The notes beneath the pieces are model-generated. The model had not been told where the DNA came from. It saw only the letters and a list, made by a program, of their open reading frames with translations, and searched no databases. The position numbers and the translations under genes are program-made. Below are positions 1 to 5,606 of a stretch of 17,182 nucleotides of DNA, piece by piece. This DNA is from Vulcanimicrobiota bacterium. Its GTDB lineage: Bacteria > Eremiobacterota > Eremiobacteria > Baltobacterales > Baltobacteraceae. The first letter of the stretch is position 1. Each line of letters starts with the position of its first letter. The stretch covers positions 1 to 17,182 of the forward strand of contig JAQBPL010000069.1 of the NCBI GenBank assembly GCA_028287545.1, read 5' to 3'.

Positions 1-380
1 AGGGAACGTTTTCCTTCCTCCCCGACCTCAGTGACGAACAGATCGCGCGGCAGATTCAGTACGCGCTGGACAACGGCTGGCCGATATCGCTCGAGTTCAC
101 GAGCGATCCCCATCCGCGGAACGCCTATTGGGAGATGTTCGGCTTGCCGATGTTCGACATCCGCGACGCCTCCGCGGTGATGCAGGAGCTGCGGCGCGCG
201 CGAGAGATGCATTCCGGCGCGTACGTCAAGCTCAACGCCTACGACGCGCGCTACGGCCGGCAAACGACCGCCTTGAGCTTCATCGTCTCGCGGCCCGCAG
301 TGGAGCACCCGCTGCGTCTCGAGCGGCAGGAAGCGCACGATCGCGTGCAGCGCTACTCGATCGTTCGTGATGAACGCTGA
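1..380 (+). CDS. cbbS: Rubisco small subunit, red-type form I (5' end missing)
   Basis: Small subunit of ribulose-1,5-bisphosphate carboxylase/oxygenase, which caps and stabilises the L8S8 holoenzyme that fixes CO2 in the cytoplasm. Reading frame 3 is open from the window edge to the TGA at 378-380, giving 125 residues. The visible N-terminus (GTFSFLPDL, then DEQIARQI) lies close to the start of red-type small subunits, so I infer that only a few residues are missing. Family hallmarks are the [16 protein letters not shown] block (about residues 38-53) and the ALSFIVSRP block near residues 94-102, with the extended C-terminus seen in red-type (form IC/ID) subunits and not in green-type ones. 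The stop lies inside the start of cbbX, so the two are translationally coupled. The large-subunit gene should be immediately upstream, outside the window. Confidence 0.95.
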   Translation, partial: GTFSFLPDLSDEQIARQIQYALDNGWPISLEFTSDPHPRNAYWEMFGLPMFDIRDASAVMQELRRAREMHSGAYVKLNAYDARYGRQTTALSFIVSRPAVEHPLRLERQEAHDRVQRYSIVRDER

Positions 381-1248
381 GGAAGCGCCGGGACTGAACA
401 TCACCTCCGCGTATGCGGAGTCGAACATCCAAGAGATCTTCGACCGGCTCGACCGCGAGCTCGTCGGACTCGCTCCCGTGAAGGAGCGGATCCGCGAGAT
501 CGCGGCGCTGCTGCTCGTCGACCGGCTGCGCGAGCGGATAGGCCTGACAACCGAACCGCCGCCGCTGCATATGTCGTTCACCGGCGGACCCGGCACCGGC
601 AAGACGACCGTCGCCTTTCGGATGGCGGAGATCTTGCACCGGCTGGGCTACGTGCGAAAGGGGCATCTCGTCGCGGTGACGCGTGACGACCTGGTCGGCC
701 AATTCATCGGACACACCGCGCCGAAGACCAAAGACGTCCTCAAGCGGGCGATGGGCGGCGTCCTGTTCATCGACGAGGCCTACTACCTCTACAAGGCGGA
801 GAACGAGCGGGACTACGGGGCCGAGGCGATCGAGATTCTGCTCCAAGTGATGGAAAACGACCGGCGCGACCTCGTCGTGATCTTCGCCGGCTACAAAGAC
901 CGGATGGATTCGTTCTTCGCGAGCAATCCCGGGCTCAAGTCGCGGGTCGGCAACCATATCGACTTCCCGGACTACGCCGAGGACGAACTGCTCCAAATCG
1001 CCGACCTCATGCTCGAGCGGCTGAACTATCGGTTCAGTCCCGAGGCGCGCCGGGCGTTCGTCGAATACCTCAAGCTTCGCATGAACCAGCCGTTCTTCGC
1101 CAACGCGCGAAGCGTTCGGAACGCCATCGGGCGCGCGCGCCTGCGTCAGGCCAACCGTCTCTTTGCCCTCGGCGGCGATCTCACGCGGGACGACCTCGTC
1201 CGCATCGAGGACGAGGACGTCCGAAGGAGCCGCGTGTTCTCCTCCTGA
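370..1248 (+). CDS. cbbX: CbbX, AAA+ red-type Rubisco activase
   Basis: AAA+ ATPase that remodels inhibited red-type Rubisco by pulling on the C-terminus of the large subunit, powered by ATP and stimulated by RuBP. It has 292 residues from the ATG; a GTG one codon upstream (367) would add one residue. In ATG numbering: Walker A GGPGTGKT at 72-79, Walker B VLFIDEA at 131-137, a probable sensor/arginine-finger region around SNPGLKSRV (185-193), and the sensor-2 segment [20 protein letters not shown] at 244-263. The pore-loop block reads [12 protein letters not shown] (110-121); characterised CbbX proteins have Tyr-Ile-Gly here, so this one carries Phe in place of the pore Tyr. Length and architecture are normal. 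It overlaps cbbS by 11 nt and converges on prk with a 6-nt gap. The family call is very secure. Confidence 0.96.
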   Translation: MNAEEAPGLNITSAYAESNIQEIFDRLDRELVGLAPVKERIREIAALLLVDRLRERIGLTTEPPPLHMSFTGGPGTGKTTVAFRMAEILHRLGYVRKGHLVAVTRDDLVGQFIGHTAPKTKDVLKRAMGGVLFIDEAYYLYKAENERDYGAEAIEILLQVMENDRRDLVVIFAGYKDRMDSFFASNPGLKSRVGNHIDFPDYAEDELLQIADLMLERLNYRFSPEARRAFVEYLKLRMNQPFFANARSVRNAIGRARLRQANRLFALGGDLTRDDLVRIEDEDVRRSRVFSS

Positions 1249-1254
1249 CCGCGG

Positions 1255-2127
1255 CTACGCCGCGCGCTTCTTGCGGTCGAGCAGCTGCCACACCAGCGGC
1301 GTAAAGATGAGCTGCATGGCGAGATCCATCTTGCCGCCGGGACAGACGATCGTGTTGGGACGCGACATGAACGAGTCGTGCAGCATCGAGAGCAGATAGG
1401 GGAAGTCGATACCGCGAGGCTCCCGAAAGCGTATGACCAGCATGCTCTCGTCCAACGTCGGAATCGCGCGGCTGATGAACGGATTCGACGTGTCGACGAT
1501 CGGAACGCGTTGGAAATTGATGTGCGTGCGCGAGAATTGGGGAACGATGTAGGTCACGTAGTCCGGCATGCGGCGCAGGATCGTGTCGACGATCGCTTCG
1601 TGCGAGTGACCCCGGGCGGCCTTGTCGCGATGCAGCTTCTGGATCCACTCGAGGTTGATGGTGGGCACCACCCCGACGAGTAAGTCGGTATGTTTTGCGA
1701 CGTCGACGTCCTCGAAGGCGACGCCGCCGTGGAGCCCTTCGTAGAAGAGCACGTCGGTCCCGGGCGGGATCGGTTCCCACGGCGTGAAGGTGCCGGGCGG
1801 CAGGCCGTACGGCGCCGCCTCCGCGTCGTCGTGCAGGTACCGGCGAGCGGTTCCGCCGCCGGACTCCCCGTACGCGCGAAACAGCGTCTCGAGATCCTCG
1901 AAGAGATTTCCGTCGGGGCCGAAGTGGCTCAAGACTCCGTCGCCGTCGCGCGCCCGCGCCATCATCTCGCGCATCTGCAGGCGATCGTAGCGGTGGAAAG
2001 CGTCTCCTTCGACGACCCACGCCGTGACGCGTTCGCGCCGAAAAATTTGTTGGAACGTCCCCTTGACGGTCGTCGTTCCGGCGCCTGACGATCCCGTGAT
2101 CGCGATGACCGGATGCTTCGCGGACAT
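1255..2127 (-). CDS. cbbP: Phosphoribulokinase, bacterial octameric type
   Basis: Phosphorylates ribulose 5-phosphate with ATP to RuBP, the Rubisco substrate; with Rubisco it is diagnostic of the Calvin-Benson-Bassham cycle. It is 290 residues, the usual size of the short (proteobacterial-type) class and not of the longer plant/cyanobacterial class. The P-loop GSSGAGTTT is at 12-20. The EGDAFHRYDR segment at 40-49 carries the expected catalytic Asp42 and substrate-binding His45/Arg49. FYEGLHGG at 128-135 contributes Glu130, and the WIQKLHRDKAARGHS segment at 161-175 holds the conserved basic cluster. The start ATG is preceded by a GAGGA Shine-Dalgarno. It is transcribed towards cbbX and away from the aldolase gene. 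A perfect palindrome lies 24-39 nt upstream of its start codon. Nothing is broken or missing. Confidence 0.95.
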   Translation of the reverse strand: MSAKHPVIAITGSSGAGTTTVKGTFQQIFRRERVTAWVVEGDAFHRYDRLQMREMMARARDGDGVLSHFGPDGNLFEDLETLFRAYGESGGGTARRYLHDDAEAAPYGLPPGTFTPWEPIPPGTDVLFYEGLHGGVAFEDVDVAKHTDLLVGVVPTINLEWIQKLHRDKAARGHSHEAIVDTILRRMPDYVTYIVPQFSRTHINFQRVPIVDTSNPFISRAIPTLDESMLVIRFREPRGIDFPYLLSMLHDSFMSRPNTIVCPGGKMDLAMQLIFTPLVWQLLDRKKRAA

Positions 2128-2151
2128 GGCAGGTCCTCACACCGGAGTTGC

Positions 2152-2166
2152 GCGTTGATACAACGC
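2152..2166. promoter_or_regulatory. Perfect 15-bp palindrome upstream of prk, candidate operator
   Basis: GCGTTG-ATA-CAACGC is a perfect inverted repeat with 6-bp arms and a 3-bp centre, 24 to 39 nt upstream of the prk start codon, in the divergent prk/aldolase gap. On the prk strand a TATGAT -10-like hexamer lies just upstream (2190-2185), which would put this site in the 5' untranslated region near the transcription start. A dimeric repressor or activator could bind it. I see no convincing -35 and no clear tandem LysR (CbbR) T-N11-A arrangement, so the cognate regulator is unknown. Confidence 0.35.
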
Positions 2167-2350
2167 TGCTCTCGAGGCGACGGGATCATACCGCACCGAT
2201 GCGCCAAAGGGAGCGGCTGCGGCGCAGACGGTGCAATATCCGTCGTGAAACGCCGGCAACGGCGCGCGAACGGCAGCATCACGACCGCCTTATGAATGGA
2301 CGGCGGAATTGTATTGGACCCTGCGACCAAAACGTGACATGATCGGGCCC

Positions 2351-2368
2351 GCGGCGCACGAACGCCGC
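2351..2368 (+). other. Small stem-loop in the aldolase leader
   Basis: GCGGCG, a 6-nt loop CACGAA, then CGCCGC can pair as a 6-bp GC-only stem. It ends about 10 nt before the GAGGAAAG Shine-Dalgarno of the class I aldolase gene. It might modulate translation or mRNA stability. In DNA this GC-rich, a 6-bp stem can also arise by chance. Confidence 0.25.
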
Positions 2369-2389
2369 CGTCACCCTTGAGGAAAGAGC

Positions 2390-3427
2390 ATGCAGACTGA
2401 TTTTCGGACCGTCGCCCACGACCTCGTTTGCACGGGTGCGGGGATCCTGGCGATCGATGAATCGAGCGGCACCTGCAACGCGCGCTTCGCGAAGCTCGGG
2501 ATCGAGCAGACCGAAGAGCAGCGCCGCGCGTACCGCGAACTCTTGATCACCGCGCCCGGCGTCGGCGAGTTCGTCAGCGGGATGATCCTCTACGACGAGA
2601 CGATCCGGCAGAGCACGCAGGGCGGAGTACGGTTCGTCGACGCCTTGCGTGCGCGCGGCATCGCCGTCGGGATCAAAGTGGATTCGGGTACAACGCTCCT
2701 GCCGCGCACCGCTGACGAGACGATCACCGAGGGTCTCGACGGGCTGCGAAAGCGTCTTGCCGAGTACCGGACGATGGGCGCAACGTTCGCAAAGTGGCGC
2801 GCCGTCTTTCGGATCACCGCCGATACGCCGTCGACTCGCGCGATCCGGGCGAACGCGCACGCGCTCGCGCGTTACGCCGCGCTGTGCCAGGAGTCCGGAA
2901 TCGTTCCCATTGTGGAGCCCGAGGTGCTTGCCGACGGGGACCATTCGCTCGAACGCTGCGCCGACGTCACGCGCGCCGTTCTGCGCTCCGTGTTCTCGGA
3001 GTTGGAGGAGCAAGGCGTGTTCTTCGAGGGGATCGTGTTGAAGCCCAGCATGGTGCTGGCCGGCTTTGCCAACGCTCAGCAGCCTGCGCTCGGCGAGACC
3101 GTTGCGGCGACGCTTGCGGTGCTGCGCGGCACCGTCCCGATGGCCGTGCCCGGTATCGCGTTCCTCTCCGGCGGTCAGGACGATCGCGCGGCAACGCAGC
3201 TGCTGGGCGCGCTGAACGTCGCGTCGCCGGATGCGCCGTGGGCGCTCACCTTCTCGTACGGAAGAGCGATTCAGCGCCCTGCCCTCGAGCATTGGCGCGG
3301 GAACCCGGAGCGCGTTCGCGAGGCGCAGCGGATTCTGCTGCAGCGCGCGTACCAAAACGCCCTCGCCGCTCGCGGTGCTTACGATCCTGCGAACGAAGAG
3401 CGCCTGCTGGTCGGAGCGGCGTCGTAA
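2390..3427 (+). CDS. fba: Class I fructose-bisphosphate aldolase
   Basis: Schiff-base (metal-independent) aldolase that reversibly condenses glyceraldehyde 3-phosphate and dihydroxyacetone phosphate to fructose 1,6-bisphosphate. In the Calvin cycle the same family can also make sedoheptulose 1,7-bisphosphate. It has 345 residues, typical of the animal/plant-like glycolytic family and longer than archaeal-type FbaB/DhnA. Visible motifs are GILAIDESSGT at 18-28 (Asp23), FAKWR at 133-137 (Lys136), IVPIVEPEV at 171-179 (active-site Glu176), VFFEGIVLKPSMV at 210-222 with Schiff-base Lys218, and FLSGGQ at 258-263 in the phosphate-binding region. A strong GAGGAAAG Shine-Dalgarno precedes the ATG. 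It diverges from prk and probably serves carbon fixation. The symbol is generic. Confidence 0.94.
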   Translation: MQTDFRTVAHDLVCTGAGILAIDESSGTCNARFAKLGIEQTEEQRRAYRELLITAPGVGEFVSGMILYDETIRQSTQGGVRFVDALRARGIAVGIKVDSGTTLLPRTADETITEGLDGLRKRLAEYRTMGATFAKWRAVFRITADTPSTRAIRANAHALARYAALCQESGIVPIVEPEVLADGDHSLERCADVTRAVLRSVFSELEEQGVFFEGIVLKPSMVLAGFANAQQPALGETVAATLAVLRGTVPMAVPGIAFLSGGQDDRAATQLLGALNVASPDAPWALTFSYGRAIQRPALEHWRGNPERVREAQRILLQRAYQNALAARGAYDPANEERLLVGAAS

Positions 3428-3524
3428 CGAAACGTGCTGCAGTTCACTATCGTCGCTTTCGAGAGCCAATCGCGCGGCGAAGAAACGTGCGATTGAAAGC
3501 CAATCTTAAGGTAGCGCTGTTAGC

Positions 3525-3848
3525 ATGCTGGTCGGTCACAGCATTACCGAAGCCGGGGGACGACCGTTGATTACGAATGAGAGCGAACTGACCGCGTTGG
3601 AAGCGAACGTCCTGCGGGACCTCGCGTACGGTCTGGCGGCGAGCCAGATCGCCGAAAAGCGCAAGTTGAGCCCGACGCTCAGCGAGGATTGCGTGAACGA
3701 CCTGTACGTGAAGCTCGGCGCGTCGAGCCGGCAGAACCTCATCGTGAAGGCGTTCGTGCGAGGGTTCATCGACGAAGCCGCGTTCGATGCGGCGTTTACG
3801 GCCTCGGTCGCAAGAATCGAACTCCGGGCGATGAGCCGCTTTCCGTAG
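3525..3848 (+). CDS. Stand-alone LuxR/GerE-type HTH protein
   Basis: Small probable DNA-binding protein of 107 residues with no receiver, PAS or autoinducer domain. The HTH spans about residues 22-80: LTALEANVLRDLAYGLAASQ, then IAEKRKLSP, then DCVNDLYVKLGASSRQNLIVKAF. This follows the LuxR pattern LTxxExxVLxxxAxGxxxxxIA...KLGxxxR. The helix-3 segment is slightly divergent (LSEDCVNDLYVKLG where the family usually has TVxxHxxxIxxKLG), so DNA binding is likely but unproven. Start choice is uncertain. The ATG at 3525 has only a distant AAGG, whereas an in-frame TTG at 3567 sits 6 nt after GGGGGA and would give a 94-residue protein lacking the unconserved N-terminus. It lies 97 bp after the aldolase gene in the same direction, so a link to carbon-fixation control is possible but is inference. 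Confidence 0.75.
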   Translation: MLVGHSITEAGGRPLITNESELTALEANVLRDLAYGLAASQIAEKRKLSPTLSEDCVNDLYVKLGASSRQNLIVKAFVRGFIDEAAFDAAFTASVARIELRAMSRFP

Positions 3849-3881
3849 CGCAGACGAGCGTCCGCCGAAAGATGCGCTACG
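3844..3881. repeat. 9-bp inverted repeat spanning the HTH gene stop
   Basis: CGTAGCGCA at 3844-3852 and its exact reverse complement TGCGCTACG at 3873-3881 flank a 20-nt loop, which contains a smaller GACG-AG-CGTC inverted repeat. The left arm includes the TAG stop of the LuxR-type HTH gene. There is no T-tract, so it is not a standard intrinsic terminator. It could be a transcript 3'-end structure or a binding site upstream of the transporter gene. Confidence 0.4.
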
Positions 3882-3923
3882 CCGCAGCCTAAAAGCGACC
3901 TGGAGCGGTCGGGCCGGCGGCCG

Positions 3924-3938
3924 TATGCTGGGCGGATG
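3924..3938 (+). promoter_or_regulatory. Putative -10 (TATGCT) 6 nt before the transporter ATG
   Basis: TATGCT at 3924-3929 is followed by 6 nt and then the ATG at 3936. Transcription normally starts about 6-8 nt past the -10, so the mRNA would begin at or next to the start codon (leaderless). The -35 position (3901-3906, TGGAGC) matches poorly. The same arrangement recurs at 12563. If instead the ATG at 3963 is used, this becomes an ordinary short-leader promoter. Confidence 0.4.
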
Positions 3939-5045
3939 AAACGTTTGCGTAGGGCGATCGACATGGCCGGCCCGCACTGGTTTACCAGCGTCATGGGGAC
4001 GGGGATTCTCGGAGTCGATCTCATCGCAGCGCCGATAGCGAATCGGCTGTGCTTCATCGCGGGCGCCGCCGTGTGGACCCTCGCGGCGGTCGAACTCGCG
4101 GTGGTCGTCGCGCTGCTCGCCCTCCGCGCGGCCCTTGCGCCGGCCGGATTGGCCGCGACGCTGCGCGATCCGGCAGTTGCGCAGCTCTGGGGGGCGCCGC
4201 CGATGGCCGCCTTCACGGTCGCCGTCGGCCTGATGCGCATCGCTGCGCCGCACGGCGGCGGCGAGTTCGCGATCGGCCTCGCACAGGTATTATGGGTTGC
4301 TGGTGCCCTCGGCGGCTTGCTCACCGCCTTCTACGTCCCGTATTTGATGATGACGAAGCTGCAGATCGATTCGGATAACGCGCTCGCGACGTGGCTGCTG
4401 CCCGTGGTCCCGCCGGTCGTCGCCGCCGTGCCGGCGGCACTGCTGCTGCCGACCTTCCCCGCGACGCTCCAATCGAGCATCCTCGCATTTGCCTATGCGA
4501 ACCTTGGCATAGGCGTCGCGTTGGCTGCGCTGATTGTCGCCGTATTCTTCAGCCGCTTGCTCTTTGCGAAGCTTCCGGCCGGCCCGCTCGCGCCGTCGAT
4601 GTGGATCGTCATCGGCCCGCTCGGGCAGTCCATCGCCGCCGCGTCAGCACTGGGGGCCTCGGCCGCCGTCGTGTGGCCGGCAGTCGGTCACGGCCTCGAG
4701 ACGACCGCGCTCGCGTACGGCCTACTCGTATGGGGGTTCGGCATGTATTGGCTCGCCCTCGCGCTCGTCACGACGGTGAGCGCAATGCGTTCCGGGATGC
4801 CGTTCACGCTGGGCTGGTGGTCGTTCACCTTTCCGGTCGGCACGCTGACCGCGGGAACCGACGCGCTGTACGGGGATACCGGCGCCGCACTCTTTGGGAT
4901 CTCCGCGGTGGCGCTGCTGGTCCTGCTCGCCGCAGCATGGGCGATCGTCGCGACGAAGACGGCGCGCTCGGCGATTCACGCGCTCGTCGCGCCGCCCGCG
5001 GCGCCTGCCGAGGCATCGCGCGGGGCTGCTGCTGCGGCGCGGTGA
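3936..5045 (+). CDS. TDT-family transporter (SLAC1/TehA/dicarboxylate type)
   Basis: Integral inner-membrane protein of 369 residues with about ten hydrophobic helices, of the tellurite-resistance/dicarboxylate transporter family, which includes TehA, Mae1 and the plant anion channel SLAC1. Family signatures are the N-terminal PHWFTSVMGTGIL (13-25), WLLPVVPPVVAA (153-164), GPLGQS (227-232) and, in the helix that carries the gating Phe in TehA/SLAC1, LGWWSFTFPVGTLTAGT (292-308). The C-terminal 15-20 residues are Ala/Pro-rich and cytoplasmic or disordered. Substrate cannot be told from sequence: anions, C4-dicarboxylates or sulfite are possibilities. An in-frame ATG at 3963 has a better Shine-Dalgarno (AGGG, 7 nt upstream) and would remove nine residues without touching the conserved block. 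A VOC-fold gene follows after 46 nt, probably co-transcribed. Confidence 0.88.
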   Translation: MKRLRRAIDMAGPHWFTSVMGTGILGVDLIAAPIANRLCFIAGAAVWTLAAVELAVVVALLALRAALAPAGLAATLRDPAVAQLWGAPPMAAFTVAVGLMRIAAPHGGGEFAIGLAQVLWVAGALGGLLTAFYVPYLMMTKLQIDSDNALATWLLPVVPPVVAAVPAALLLPTFPATLQSSILAFAYANLGIGVALAALIVAVFFSRLLFAKLPAGPLAPSMWIVIGPLGQSIAAASALGASAAVVWPAVGHGLETTALAYGLLVWGFGMYWLALALVTTVSAMRSGMPFTLGWWSFTFPVGTLTAGTDALYGDTGAALFGISAVALLVLLAAAWAIVATKTARSAIHALVAPPAAPAEASRGAAAAAR

Positions 5046-5091
5046 AGCTTCTCCGCGGAACCGGCGGGTGCAGCCGGCGAAGGGGAGCGCG

Positions 5092-5553
5092 ATGGACAAG
5101 AGTGCGGTACCGACCTTCAGCCAACTGAACGTCGTAAGCGGTGATGCGGCGGCTTCGCTGGAGTTCTATCGCCGGCTGGGCGTCGACATTCCCGAGGAGT
5201 GTGTCTGGCGGACGGAGACGGGCATCCACCACGCGAGCGCAAAACCTGCGGCGAAGCAAGCTCGGCTCGATTTCGATATCGACAGCGCGGCATTCGCCCG
5301 GCGATGGAACTCCGGATGGAGCGGGCGCGACGACTTGCGGGGCCGCGTCGTCGTCGGCTTCCGAGTGTCCTCGCGGGGCGAGGTCAATGAACGGTATGCG
5401 GATTTGACACGCGCCGGTTACCGCGGCCTGCAAGAGCCGTACGATGCGTTCTGGGGCGCCCGCTATGCCATCGTCGAGGACCCGGACGGCATCGCCGTCG
5501 GACTCATGAGTCCGGTGTCGCCGGAATTCCGATCGGAGCCGCCGGAACTCTAG
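5092..5553 (+). CDS. VOC (glyoxalase/bleomycin-resistance fold) protein
   Basis: Single-domain vicinal-oxygen-chelate protein of 153 residues. The two beta-alpha-beta-beta-beta modules are visible: FSQLNVVSGDAAASLEFYRRLG near 9-30, and VVVGFRVSSRGEVNERYADL through YAIVEDPDGIAVGLMSP in the second half (86-141). In metal-dependent members a Glu follows the DPDG turn; here the corresponding residue is Gly (DPDGIAVGL), so a canonical metal site is doubtful and the protein may be a binding protein or non-enzymatic. An AAGGGGAG Shine-Dalgarno precedes the ATG, and a small CCGGC/GCCGG hairpin (5061-5077) sits just before it. It follows the TDT transporter by 46 nt and ends at a probable terminator, so the two form an operon. 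The ligand is unknown. Confidence 0.85.
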   Translation: MDKSAVPTFSQLNVVSGDAAASLEFYRRLGVDIPEECVWRTETGIHHASAKPAAKQARLDFDIDSAAFARRWNSGWSGRDDLRGRVVVGFRVSSRGEVNERYADLTRAGYRGLQEPYDAFWGARYAIVEDPDGIAVGLMSPVSPEFRSEPPEL

Positions 5554-5556
5554 AGT

Positions 5557-5582
5557 CGTCGCCGCAGGCAGGACGTTTTTTT
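5557..5582 (+). terminator. Probable intrinsic terminator after the VOC gene
   Basis: CGTC-GCC, loop GCA, GGC, a 2-nt bulge (AG), then GACG gives a 7-bp stem with one bulge at 5557-5575. It is followed directly by seven Ts (5576-5582). It begins 4 nt after the VOC stop codon, as expected for the end of the TDT-VOC transcript. It is not T-rich on the other strand, so it should act only on + transcripts. Confidence 0.55.
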
Positions 5583-5606
5583 GGATGCCCTCGGCGCTTC
5601 AACTCG

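Noticed and set aside
1250..1264. CGCGGC-TAC-GCCGCG hairpin between cbbX and prk stops as a terminator
   Set aside because: It is only 6 bp, without a T-tract on either strand, and it overlaps the prk stop region; too weak to call.
2314..2343. TTGGAC and CATGAT as a sigma-70 promoter for the aldolase gene
   Set aside because: The 18-bp spacing is acceptable, but the -35 matches only three positions and the -10 four. I could not separate it from background.
2279..3469. 396-residue - strand open frame over the aldolase
   Set aside because: The + strand encodes a complete class I aldolase with all active-site motifs; the - frame is its shadow.
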